Below are positions 1 to 7,419 of a DNA stretch of 33,139 nt, in pieces. The stretch covers positions 1 to 33,139 of the forward strand of contig JBGYPO010000043.1 in NCBI GenBank assembly GCA_041838435.1, written 5' to 3'. The position numbers and the translations under genes were made by a program. The notes below the pieces were generated by a model. That model worked only from the letters and a program-made list of their open reading frames with translations. It was not told the origin of the DNA and searched no databases. This DNA is from Aliicoccus sp041838435 (GTDB lineage Bacteria; Bacillota; Bacilli; Staphylococcales; Salinicoccaceae). The stretch's first letter is position 1. Every line of letters starts with the position of its first letter.

Positions 1-45
1 TATCATGACAAGTCGTATATGATGTTTTTCAATCTGTTTTTTCAT
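1..45 (-). CDS. 5' end of an unidentified gene, cut by the window edge
   Basis: An ATG on the minus strand at 45-43 opens a frame that stays open to the window edge and begins MKKQIEKHHIRLVMI. A purine-rich AAAAGGATG lies about 11 bases upstream of the ATG, which is acceptable as a ribosome binding site. Only 15 codons are visible. The basic start followed by hydrophobic residues could precede a membrane segment, but no family can be named. It lies on the same strand as the Rpf-like gene and after that gene's terminator. Confidence 0.35.
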   Translation of the reverse strand, partial: MKKQIEKHHIRLVMI

Positions 46-124
46 AATATGATTTACATCCTTTTAATTTTTGATTTCTCATGTAAGTACTAAGGCTATC
101 CTATTTAAATGATTTACATAAGTC

Positions 125-168
125 AATAAATAATAAAAAACGTCATGGGATATATACCCATAACGTTT
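125..168 (-). terminator. Intrinsic terminator of the Rpf-like gene
   Basis: The arms at 138-149 and 157-168 pair over 11 of 12 positions around a 7-base loop. On the minus strand the hairpin is followed by a T-rich tract. It lies 12 bases past the stop codon of the secreted Rpf-like gene. Confidence 0.8.
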
Positions 169-179
169 CAAGATTTAAT

Positions 180-962
180 TTAAGAATACAATAACCCGCC
201 ACATGCCGGCCATGGTTGTGCGCCTCGCATATCGTATAGTATTTGTGCACGCATCGTCTGTTCACTTGCTGATGCATTTGATGGAAGCCCACTTCCACCA
301 ACAGCCTGCCATGTATCAACGTTAAACTGGTACATGCCATGATATAAACCATTTGAACTCACAATTGAAGGATTTCCACCCGACTCACATTGTGCCAGTG
401 CGCCCCAGTTAAGTGACGTTTGTTGTACCGGTGGTGCTTGCTCTACTTGTTGTACTGGTGGTGTTTGTACAACTTGTTCTTCTTGTGTCACTTGTTGATA
501 CTCATTGTAATCAGACTGTGGTTCAATATAATTTTCTTCTGATTTATTATTATATGTTGTATCAACATATTCTGTAGCTGCTTCAGTTGTTTTTTCATTT
601 ACAACGACAATGTCTGTCGATTCAACAAGTTCTTGTTCACGTTCTTCAATTGCTTCAAGCGCTGCAATTCTTAACGCTTCTTGTTCATTAATATAAGTTG
701 TGTGGCGATCCTTGGACTCTTCTTCATGAAGTTTGACCACTTCTTGCCATATGTGTGAATTTTCTTTTTCTTGATCTAGCTCAGTTTCAGCCAGCGCTAG
801 CTCTGGAAGAAATTTATCATCATCCATCTCTGTGGATACATCTACTGACATAACTTGAAACGTTTCATTCTCTAAGATTGTTGTATCTGTAATTGCATGA
901 ACATTAAGCACTGCAATTAATGAAAGCAAGATACCACCAAAGAGTGCGATAACCTTTTTCAT
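180..962 (-). CDS. Secreted Rpf-like transglycosylase
   Basis: This is probably an exported peptidoglycan-cleaving enzyme. The 260-residue product starts with a signal peptide (MKKV, then a hydrophobic stretch to about residue 23, AxA-like end). A long acidic, Glu/Gln-rich low-complexity region with a PPVQQ repeat follows (about 25-183). Residues 184-260 match the transglycosylase-like (resuscitation-promoting factor) domain: ALAQCESGGN with the predicted catalytic Glu193, a GLYHGMYQF segment, TWQAVGGSGLP, and the closing WPAC. Cys192 and Cys254 sit where Rpf domains form their disulphide. The start is supported by a GGAGG site 7 bases upstream of the ATG. The acidic linker probably spans or binds the cell wall. 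The gene stands alone between two terminators. The SceD/IsaA family of staphylococci is a related alternative, but the paired cysteines and WPAC favour an Rpf-type domain. Confidence 0.85.
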   Translation of the reverse strand: MKKVIALFGGILLSLIAVLNVHAITDTTILENETFQVMSVDVSTEMDDDKFLPELALAETELDQEKENSHIWQEVVKLHEEESKDRHTTYINEQEALRIAALEAIEEREQELVESTDIVVVNEKTTEAATEYVDTTYNNKSEENYIEPQSDYNEYQQVTQEEQVVQTPPVQQVEQAPPVQQTSLNWGALAQCESGGNPSIVSSNGLYHGMYQFNVDTWQAVGGSGLPSNASASEQTMRAQILYDMRGAQPWPACGGLLYS

Positions 963-1090
963 CGTGTGCCTCCGTTAATACTAAGCGTGTTTTTTGAAAT
1001 ACCTTTACATACTAACAGATAAAACACCGCCTTAGGTTACAGAAAGATGTTATTTCATCATAAATATTACAAGCGTATTACTGTTGTCAG

Positions 1091-1137
1091 AAAAAAAAGA
1101 CATCCGTATTAAAGGTGCAGTTTAATACGAATATCTT
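1091..1137 (-). terminator. Strong intrinsic terminator after ssb
   Basis: The arms 1097-1113 and 1121-1137 pair along all 17 positions in the minus-strand RNA, two of them G-U wobbles. The loop is 7 bases and an eight-T tract follows. The wobbles would be mismatches in plus-strand RNA, which fixes the direction. Confidence 0.9.
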
Positions 1138-1191
1138 ATGTGAGTGTGAGTGGATGAAATTATTGAAGTGTAAATATTTAAACTGAGGATA

Positions 1192-1734
1192 TTAAGATAG
1201 TGCTTTTTCTTTATCTTTCTCAGCATTAGATGCTGTTCCACTATCTTCTTCTTTTTGATTTAAGGTCTTCATTACTTTTTGGAGGGACCGCATGTAACTA
1301 CTTTGTTCAGCTCCGGCTTCAGGTACAGTATAGATTGTTTTTTCCCCGAGATTATCCCATCGATCATACGAGCGAATCGCATCATTCAATAATCGGTCAG
1401 GATTCGTTATGTTTTGAGCAGCCAATTTTTCAGGCATTGCACGAATAGACTCTGCCCATAACTCTATCCGGTACTCTTTATCGTTCGTATGCCCACGTGT
1501 CACGGTTGCAAGCTGCCCGCTGACGCAAACAATATCCCCTTCGTTCACTTGTGATAAAATTTCAGGCAATATCTTACCAAATGCTTTACAATAAATGAAG
1601 TGTAGTTCATTTTGTTTCTTTGGATCTTTTGGTTCTCGTACAGTTGCGACGACAAAACCTTGTTCCATATAATTGTCATTCGTGCTTATGGTGAATCGCT
1701 TTACTAATTCACCAACAATAAGTACCTTATTCAA
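1192..1734 (-). CDS. ssbB: Single-stranded DNA-binding protein paralogue (SsbB/YwpH position)
   Basis: An OB-fold protein that coats single-stranded DNA. The start MNKVLIVGELVKRF and the later strand FIYCKAFGK with GQLATVTR follow the bacterial SSB pattern through about residue 105. TTG at 1734 is chosen as start because GAGGAGGTGAG sits at ideal distance; the more upstream frame opening falls inside that site. The C-terminal half (about 105-180) has no recognised domain and ends in KDKEKALS. It therefore lacks the acidic Pro-Phe tip that recruits partner proteins in canonical SSBs. The neighbours ywpF and fabZ match the Bacillus subtilis ywpB-ywpF-ssbB(ywpH) neighbourhood, where ssbB is the competence-associated paralogue. 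A competence role here is inference only. Confidence 0.8.
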   Translation of the reverse strand: MNKVLIVGELVKRFTISTNDNYMEQGFVVATVREPKDPKKQNELHFIYCKAFGKILPEILSQVNEGDIVCVSGQLATVTRGHTNDKEYRIELWAESIRAMPEKLAAQNITNPDRLLNDAIRSYDRWDNLGEKTIYTVPEAGAEQSSYMRSLQKVMKTLNQKEEDSGTASNAEKDKEKALS

Positions 1735-1910
1735 TATCTCACCTCCTCTCAACAAAAATCATAATAAGTTACTGCTTTTTTTGCAAAATACAATAATGTA
1801 AAAATTGCAGCTGATTTGTTAAATTAGAGGGGGTTATGCGCACTAAAATTTAAAAATTGTAAAAAAACCTTACAGTTTTATAAAAATCGTAGGTGGTGAA
1901 ACTTTATTTT

Positions 1911-2321
1911 ATGAAATCATTTAATGTAGTGAGTGTTCATTTGAAAATTGACGGGGAGTTTCAAAACTTAGACTTCTTAGAAGGTATAATAATTAACAAT
2001 GAGCTTGGAGATGACGCGTGGCTTATTGAAATTTCCTTACAAGAAACATGGAAAAAACGCTTAGAATTTTTTTTAAATAATGATGTCGATATACTTGTAA
2101 AAATTACACGACCATCAAATACACCCGCACACTTTGAAGGTAAGCTCGTAGATATTACTGATTTAGAAGGGTTAATATCCGTTATTTTTAAAGGAGATGT
2201 GCTCTCATCAAATCCAAACTATCCTGTCGAACTTTTAGAAGAATTAGTAACTAAAGGCCTCAGTGGTGAGGATTTAATAGAAAAGTTCAAACAAAATATG
2301 GGCAATAAAAAAGAATCCTAA
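1911..2321 (+). CDS. ywpF: YwpF-like protein
   Basis: The 136-residue product opens MKSFNVVSVHLKIDGEF and contains GIIINNELGDDAWLIE, as in the YwpF-like family, whose biochemical role is unknown. The ATG at 1911 is preferred over the GTG at 1893 because AGGTGGTGA at 1891-1899 is itself the ribosome binding site, and 136 residues is close to the family length. No signal peptide or membrane segment is visible. The gene is divergent from ssbB across a 176-base AT-rich gap and convergent with fabZ. Its stop codon lies inside the shared terminator stem. Confidence 0.75.
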   Translation: MKSFNVVSVHLKIDGEFQNLDFLEGIIINNELGDDAWLIEISLQETWKKRLEFFLNNDVDILVKITRPSNTPAHFEGKLVDITDLEGLISVIFKGDVLSSNPNYPVELLEELVTKGLSGEDLIEKFKQNMGNKKES

Positions 2322-2341
2322 AGTTTACTTTTAGGATTCTT
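2311..2341. terminator. Bidirectional terminator between ywpF and fabZ
   Basis: The perfect 12-bp arms 2311-2322 and 2330-2341 surround a 7-base loop. T-rich tails follow in both directions. Both convergent genes have their TAA stop codons inside the stem, so the terminator overlaps the ends of both coding regions. Confidence 0.85.
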
Positions 2342-2774
2342 CTTTTGGCGCATCACCAATGGCAAACGTAATTTCACACTTACAAGCAATTTCTCCGTCA
2401 ACGGTAGCAATTGCCTCACCTTTACCTATCGGCCCTTTTAAACGTGTAATTTCAACACTGAGTTCAAGTGTGTCACCCGGGACAACTTGACGCTTAAACT
2501 TACATTTATCGATACCTGCAAAGAATGCCAGCTTACCTTTAAAATTCTCTTGCTGTAACAATGCAACAGCACCAACTTGTGCTAATGCTTCTACAATTAG
2601 CACGCCTGGCATGACTGCATACTCAGGGAAGTGACCTGGGAAAAACGGTTCATTACCTGATACCTGTTTAATACCCACACTTTTTTTACCGGGTTCAATG
2701 TCTGTAATCTTATCGATTAATAACATCGGCGGACGGTGTGGAATAATTGCTTTAATTTGATCGTAACTCAGCAT
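2331..2774 (-). CDS. fabZ: 3-hydroxyacyl-ACP dehydratase FabZ
   Basis: Dehydrates 3-hydroxyacyl-ACP to trans-2-enoyl-ACP in type II fatty acid synthesis (cytosol). The 147 residues cover the full hot-dog fold. HRPPMLLID is near the N-terminus; FFPGHFP carries catalytic His48; and VEALAQVGA carries catalytic Glu62. The length is normal for the family. It is the last gene of the murAA-epuA-fabZ group, four bases after epuA, and ends in the shared terminator. Linking MurA and FabZ in one transcript would coordinate wall and membrane precursor supply; that is inference from the operon. Confidence 0.95.
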   Translation of the reverse strand: MLSYDQIKAIIPHRPPMLLIDKITDIEPGKKSVGIKQVSGNEPFFPGHFPEYAVMPGVLIVEALAQVGAVALLQQENFKGKLAFFAGIDKCKFKRQVVPGDTLELSVEITRLKGPIGKGEAIATVDGEIACKCEITFAIGDAPKEES

Positions 2775-2778
2775 GCTA

Positions 2779-2970
2779 TCATTCCCTCGTTAAGTTGATT
2801 ATGTGTTCCCATGTTTCTAAACGGAATACTTCCAAAGGATTTTCTAAAATTCCAAAGCCTATCATCAGCCCTAGGAAAAACAAAATAATCGCAACATAAA
2901 TATACAATAAAATTCTAACAACTAACGGAAATCTACGATGTACGAGTTTCTTTTCTTTTTGCATTGCCAT
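2779..2970 (-). CDS. epuA: EpuA-family small membrane protein (annotated in relatives as RNA polymerase beta-like)
   Basis: A 63-residue protein with a basic N-terminus (MAMQKEKKLVHRR), one membrane segment (about residues 17-40) and a short outer tail ending in ETWEHIINLTRE. This fits the EpuA family, often labelled DNA-directed RNA polymerase subunit beta in databases although no polymerase function is shown. The start at 2970 is chosen because GGAGAGG lies 8 bases upstream; the longer frame would run back into murAA. It lies between murAA and fabZ, the usual Firmicute position. Confidence 0.75.
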   Translation of the reverse strand: MAMQKEKKLVHRRFPLVVRILLYIYVAIILFFLGLMIGFGILENPLEVFRLETWEHIINLTRE

Positions 2971-2986
2971 AATTCTTACCTCTCCA

Positions 2987-4270
2987 CTAAGACAGGACGC
3001 TTGTGTCAGCCACATCACCTGTACGCTCAATATTGGCCCCTAAATTACGTAACTTAATATGAAAATCAACATAGCCTCTGTCTAAATGCCTCAATTCAGT
3101 AACTTCAGTATAACCATCACTCACTAAACCTGCAAGAATTAATGAAGCTGCAGCACGTAAATCTGTTGCTTTAACGCGTGCGCCTTTCATTGAAGTTCCG
3201 CCCTTAATTATCGCGCGATTATCATCTACTTCAATTGCAGTATTCATACGATTGAATTCGTTCACATGCATGAATCTATTTTCAAAAATAGTTTCTGTAA
3301 TAGTACTCGTGCCATTTACTGTAGTAAGTAAAGCCATCATCTGACTTTGTAAGTCTGTCGGGAAACCTGGATGTGGCATTGTTTTTATAGTGATTGGTTT
3401 GTAGACCTCAGAAGGTTTAACAATAATATCGTTACCTTCAGGTATGATATCAACACCAACCTCTTCCAGTTTGGAAATAAGCGCTGTTAAATGCTCATAT
3501 GCAACATTTTGTAAACGGATTTCACTTCTCGTAATCGCGCCCGCAATCATAAATGTACCAGCTTCAATACGGTCTGGAATCACATCATACTCACAGCCTG
3601 ATAATGATTCAACACCATCTATTACAAGGCGGCTTGATCCTGCGCCTTGAATATTTCCACCCATCGCGTTTATGTAGTTTGCAAGGTCAACGATTTCTGG
3701 TTCTTTTGCAACGTTTTCAATAATCGTTCTACCTTCGGCTAAGCTCGCACCCATCATAAGGTTTTGAGTTGCACCAACACTTGGGAAGTCTAAATAAATA
3801 TTGGCACCTTTAAGTCGACCGTTAATACGGCCTTCATAATTACCATCTCTCGTCGTAAACTCTACACCCATCTTTTCAAATCCTTTGATATGAAAATCTA
3901 TTGGTCTAGAACCAATTGCACAGCCACCTGGCATTGCAACGTTACAGTAACCATATCTGGCAAGCAGTGGACCCATTACCAACATACTCGCCCGCATCTG
4001 ACTCACAAGATGAAACGGTGCATTACAGTTTAATTCTGTTGATGCATCAATATTAATTTCATTTTCCTTAAGTTGTACTTCTGCCCCAAGATAAGAGAGT
4101 AATTCTGATAGTATATTTACATCTGAGAATTTTGGTACATTTTTAATTTTTGATTTATTATTAGCAGCTAACAATGAAGCTGTTATAATTGGTAATACCG
4201 CATTTTTAGAACCTTCAATTTTTACAGTTCCGGACAATGATTGTCCGCCTTTTACGATAATCGTATCCAT
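2987..4270 (-). CDS. murAA: UDP-N-acetylglucosamine 1-carboxyvinyltransferase MurA1
   Basis: Transfers enolpyruvate from PEP to UDP-GlcNAc, the first committed peptidoglycan step. The full-length 427-residue product has Lys22 in GSKNAVLP and the catalytic loop MPGGCAIGSRPID with Cys117, the residue alkylated by fosfomycin. The conserved VGATQNLMM and PDRIEAGTFMIAGA segments are present. It is one of two MurA copies in the window (the other at 22021-23289), the normal situation in low-GC Gram-positives. The position next to ywzB and the atp operon marks this copy as murAA. An AGGAGTG site precedes the ATG. Confidence 0.95.
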   Translation of the reverse strand: MDTIIVKGGQSLSGTVKIEGSKNAVLPIITASLLAANNKSKIKNVPKFSDVNILSELLSYLGAEVQLKENEINIDASTELNCNAPFHLVSQMRASMLVMGPLLARYGYCNVAMPGGCAIGSRPIDFHIKGFEKMGVEFTTRDGNYEGRINGRLKGANIYLDFPSVGATQNLMMGASLAEGRTIIENVAKEPEIVDLANYINAMGGNIQGAGSSRLVIDGVESLSGCEYDVIPDRIEAGTFMIAGAITRSEIRLQNVAYEHLTALISKLEEVGVDIIPEGNDIIVKPSEVYKPITIKTMPHPGFPTDLQSQMMALLTTVNGTSTITETIFENRFMHVNEFNRMNTAIEVDDNRAIIKGGTSMKGARVKATDLRAAASLILAGLVSDGYTEVTELRHLDRGYVDFHIKLRNLGANIERTGDVADTSVLS

Positions 4271-4313
4271 TCACGATCACTCCTGATTTTTATCACATCT
4301 CTGTATATCATAC

Positions 4314-4338
4314 ACTATACAATAATAGCATGTATAGT
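4314..4338. promoter_or_regulatory. Palindrome upstream of murAA, possible operator
   Basis: ACTATACA at 4314-4321 and TGTATAGT at 4331-4338 form perfect 8-bp arms around a 9-base spacer. It lies 44-68 bases upstream of the murAA start, just after the ywzB stop. No T-tract follows, so it looks more like a protein-binding site or promoter-overlapping dyad than a terminator. No regulator can be named. Confidence 0.35.
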
Positions 4339-4349
4339 TTGAAATTGCG

Positions 4350-4583
4350 TCAATTAAATATCAAAGCAGCTTCTTGTACGAGTCTAAAGAAATCCATGAT
4401 GTAATTACTCGTTAAACTACCAATGACAATGGCAAGAAAAACCATCATAAGTTTTACTTTGCCACCTTCACCGCGTTTGAAAAGCATATCAAGTCTTACT
4501 GCTTGTAACAACCAAAACGCTAGAATAACACAAGTAATATGTAAAACTAATTGCATGAAAGCAAGTTCACTAAATCCTAACAT
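4350..4583 (-). CDS. ywzB: DUF1146 (YwzB) membrane protein
   Basis: A 77-residue protein with two predicted membrane helices (about residues 9-28 and 43-60), a basic turn (FKRGEGGKVK) and a short amphipathic tail. It matches the YwzB/DUF1146 family, of unknown function, typically found between atpC and murAA. GGAAGAGGG precedes the ATG. The atp operon terminator ends about 22 bases before this gene, leaving almost no room for a separate promoter. Expression may depend on terminator read-through or on a promoter inside atpC. Confidence 0.8.
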   Translation of the reverse strand: MLGFSELAFMQLVLHITCVILAFWLLQAVRLDMLFKRGEGGKVKLMMVFLAIVIGSLTSNYIMDFFRLVQEAALIFN

Positions 4584-4604
4584 CTAATCCCTCTTCCATT
4601 TCTC

Positions 4605-4642
4605 TCAATAAAAAATCGACCTTTAAATTTCAAAGGTCGATT
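4605..4642 (-). terminator. Terminator of the atp operon
   Basis: The perfect 11-bp arms 4614-4624 and 4632-4642 surround a 7-base loop. On the minus strand a run of six T residues, one A and further T follow. It starts 8 bases past the atpC stop codon. Confidence 0.9.
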
Positions 4643-4650
4643 GTTTTACT

Positions 4651-5058
4651 TTAGGCACGCTTAGCGATGTTGAGGCGGTTTGTTGCACGGAGTAATGCCG
4701 TACGCGCTTCAGTATCGTCCACACGCTCTTCTTGAAGTTTATTAAGCAATTCTTCTGCACGCTCACGTGCTTCCATTGCACGCTCAGTATCGATATCCTC
4801 AGCAAACTCTGCAGCCTGAACGAAAGCAGTAACTTTCGTCGGACGAATCTCAACAAAGCCATCCGTCACAGCGAACATTTCCGTTTCACCTTTAATCTTG
4901 GCACGTAATACACCAATCTTTAAAGCTGCAACTACAGGTACGTGACCTGCCATAATTCCCAGTTCACCCTGAACAGAATTTACTACAACAATTTCACAAT
5001 CTTTTTCGTGAAACACGGTACCATTAGGCGTTACAATGTCTAATGCAATTGTATTCAT
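4651..5058 (-). CDS. atpC: F1Fo ATP synthase subunit epsilon
   Basis: Part of the F1 central stalk, and an intrinsic inhibitor of ATP hydrolysis in bacteria. The 135 residues comprise the N-terminal beta-sandwich (ALDIVTPNGTVF, GELGIMAGHVPVV, FAVTDGFVEI) and a C-terminal helical hairpin from about residue 88 (charged, Glu/Arg-rich, RATNRLNIAKRA end). Length and motifs are typical. It is the last gene of the atp operon, 18 bases after atpD, with its own terminator. Confidence 0.96.
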   Translation of the reverse strand: MNTIALDIVTPNGTVFHEKDCEIVVVNSVQGELGIMAGHVPVVAALKIGVLRAKIKGETEMFAVTDGFVEIRPTKVTAFVQAAEFAEDIDTERAMEARERAEELLNKLQEERVDDTEARTALLRATNRLNIAKRA

Positions 5059-5076
5059 TTCCTAACCTCCCGTATT

Positions 5077-6489
5077 TTATACTTCTACTCCCATTTTACG
5101 TGCTTTTTCAAGCACATCCTCAATGCCACCAACTAAACGGAAAGCATCCTCAGGAATATGGTCATATTTACCTTCTAAAATTTCACCGAAGTCACGCACA
5201 GTATCTTCAATTGTTACGTAAGATCCATTTTGACCAGTGAACTGTTCAGCAACGTGGAAATTTTGTGATAAGAAGAACTGGATACGTCTTGCACGTGCAA
5301 CAGTTTTCTTGTCATCTTCTGATAACTCATCCATACCTAAGATAGCAATGATGTCTTGCAGCTCACGGTATTTCTGAATTGTTGACTGTACACCACGCGC
5401 AACCGCATAGTGCTCTTCACCAACGATTGCCGGTGATAAGGCACGTGAAGTTGATGCGAGTGGGTCAACCGCAGGGTAAATACCCATCTCAGATAACTTA
5501 CGCTCCAAGTTTGTTGTTGCATCTAAGTGAGCAAATGTTTGAGCAGGTGCCGGGTCAGTATAGTCATCGGCAGGTACGAATACCGCTTGAATCGATGTAA
5601 CTGATCCTGTGTTTGTTGAAGTGATACGCTCTTGTAATTGACCCATCTCAGTTGCAAGTGTTGGCTGGTAACCAACCGCTGACGGCATACGACCAAGTAA
5701 TGCTGATACCTCAGATCCCGCTTGAGTAAAGCGGAAGATATTATCAATGAATAGAAGTACGTCTTGTCCCTCTTCATCACGGAAGTATTCTGCCATTGTT
5801 AAACCTGATAAAGCAACACGCATACGCGCTCCAGGTGGCTCGTTCATCTGACCGAAGACCATCGCTGTTTTAGTAATAACACCTGAATCACTCATCTCAT
5901 GATAAAGGTCGTTACCTTCACGCGTTCTCTCACCAACACCAGCGAACACTGAAATACCACCGTGTTCCTGAGCGATGTTGTTAATTAATTCCTGGATTAA
6001 AACGGTTTTACCTACACCGGCACCACCGAAAAGACCGATCTTACCACCCTTTGTATAAGGTGCGAGTAAGTCTACTACTTTAATACCAGTCTCTAAGATT
6101 TCTACGTTTGTTGATAATTCATCAAATTTCGGTGCAAGACGGTGAATTGGGTCACGTCTTACAGACTCGTGAACTGGTTCACCTAAATCAATATGTTCGC
6201 CGAGTACGTTAAACACACGACCTAATGTTTCTTGTCCTACAGGTACAGCAATCGGGCCGCCGCTGTCTGTTACTTCGGCACCACGCTGAAGTCCGTCTGT
6301 AGAGCTCATTGCGATCGTTCTAACGGTTTCATCACCTAAATGGAGGGCTACCTCTAATGCAATTCGACTCACTTCATCGTTCATCTTGATGTCTACGAAT
6401 AGCGCATTATTAAGACTAGGTAGTTGACCGTCTTTAAACTTAACGTCTACGACTGGTCCTAGAATTTGGACCACTTGACCTAAAGCCAT
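5077..6489 (-). CDS. atpD: F1Fo ATP synthase subunit beta
   Basis: The catalytic F1 subunit. The start is placed at 6489 (MALGQVVQIL), giving 470 residues, because GAGGAGG lies 9 bases upstream; the longer frame begins within the end of atpG. The P-loop GGAGVGKT is at 155-162, the catalytic Glu188 is in GVGERTREG, and the DELSEDDK hinge (DELSEED-like) is in the C-terminal domain. It is encoded between atpG and atpC with short gaps, so translation is probably coordinated through the operon mRNA. Confidence 0.97.
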   Translation of the reverse strand: MALGQVVQILGPVVDVKFKDGQLPSLNNALFVDIKMNDEVSRIALEVALHLGDETVRTIAMSSTDGLQRGAEVTDSGGPIAVPVGQETLGRVFNVLGEHIDLGEPVHESVRRDPIHRLAPKFDELSTNVEILETGIKVVDLLAPYTKGGKIGLFGGAGVGKTVLIQELINNIAQEHGGISVFAGVGERTREGNDLYHEMSDSGVITKTAMVFGQMNEPPGARMRVALSGLTMAEYFRDEEGQDVLLFIDNIFRFTQAGSEVSALLGRMPSAVGYQPTLATEMGQLQERITSTNTGSVTSIQAVFVPADDYTDPAPAQTFAHLDATTNLERKLSEMGIYPAVDPLASTSRALSPAIVGEEHYAVARGVQSTIQKYRELQDIIAILGMDELSEDDKKTVARARRIQFFLSQNFHVAEQFTGQNGSYVTIEDTVRDFGEILEGKYDHIPEDAFRLVGGIEDVLEKARKMGVEV

Positions 6490-6515
6490 TAATTTTTCCT
6501 CCTCGCTTAATTTCA

Positions 6516-7394
6516 CTATTTCTCTAACGCTGCTGCACCGCCGACAATCTCTGTAATTTCTTGAGTGATTGCTGCTTGACGCGCTCTGTTATATCGCAAA
6601 GTTAAATCTCCAACAAGCTCTGCCGCGTTGTCTGTCGCTGCCTTCATTGCAGTCATACGCATTGCATGCTCACTTGCCTTACTGTCTAAAATTGCACCAT
6701 AGATAATACTTTCTGCATATTGTGGCAGAATCGTTTCTAAAATTGTGTACTTGTCTGGCTCAAACTCATAGAGTGATTGCATAGAGCTCTGAGTGTTTGA
6801 TGAGAGATCCCCTTGTGATAAAGGTAAGACTTTACGCTGTGCAACCTCTTGATCAAGTACACTATTGAATTTGTTGTAGATAATATACAATTCATCAATA
6901 GACTCATTTGCAAAAGAATCTACTGCTTCCTCTGAAATCGACTTAATACTACTAAAATGCGGTTGGTCGGCAAGACCTACACGTGAATTTGTCACTTCAT
7001 AGCCACGGATATTCAATAATTCAAGACCCATGTTTCCGATAACGAACAATGAGTATTTACTTTTATCATTGTTATGTTTCTCATCTAACTGAGTTGTAAT
7101 GTGTTTTAGCACATTGGAATTATATGGCCCAGCTAAACCACTATCTGCCGTAATTACAATATATCCTGTGCGTTTTACTTCACGCTGTTTAAGCATAGGA
7201 TGTGAACGTTCACGATCGCCTGAAGCAATCGCGAACACTGTTTCTTGTAGTTTATTGACATATGGTTGGAATTTTTTACTATTCTCTTCAGCTCGGCGTA
7301 ACTTTGAATTCGAAACCATGTGCATTGCGCTGGTGATCTGGCTTGTTTTTTTAGTAGCAGTGATACGACCTTTTATATCGCGTAATGACGCCAT
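6516..7394 (-). CDS. atpG: F1Fo ATP synthase subunit gamma
   Basis: The rotating central shaft of F1. The 292-residue product begins MASLRDIKGRITATKKTSQIT and ends in a long helix (AMKAATDNAAELVGDLTLR then RARQAAITQEITEIVGGAAAL). These are the two conserved coiled-coil strands of the family, with a Rossmann-like middle (GYIVITADSGLAGPYN). The length is normal. It sits between atpA and atpD, 25 bases after atpA. Confidence 0.96.
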   Translation of the reverse strand: MASLRDIKGRITATKKTSQITSAMHMVSNSKLRRAEENSKKFQPYVNKLQETVFAIASGDRERSHPMLKQREVKRTGYIVITADSGLAGPYNSNVLKHITTQLDEKHNNDKSKYSLFVIGNMGLELLNIRGYEVTNSRVGLADQPHFSSIKSISEEAVDSFANESIDELYIIYNKFNSVLDQEVAQRKVLPLSQGDLSSNTQSSMQSLYEFEPDKYTILETILPQYAESIIYGAILDSKASEHAMRMTAMKAATDNAAELVGDLTLRYNRARQAAITQEITEIVGGAAALEK

Positions 7395-7419
7395 AATTTC
7401 ACCACCTATTTAATTGGTA

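Noticed and set aside
1000..1080. WalR-type box upstream of the Rpf-like gene
   Set aside because: Half-sites of the TGTAA type occur, but the five-base spacing with a good second half-site is not met.
7099..7413. Open frames antisense to atp genes and other core genes
   Set aside because: They lack ribosome binding sites and lie wholly within well-supported genes, so they are mirror frames of biased codon use.
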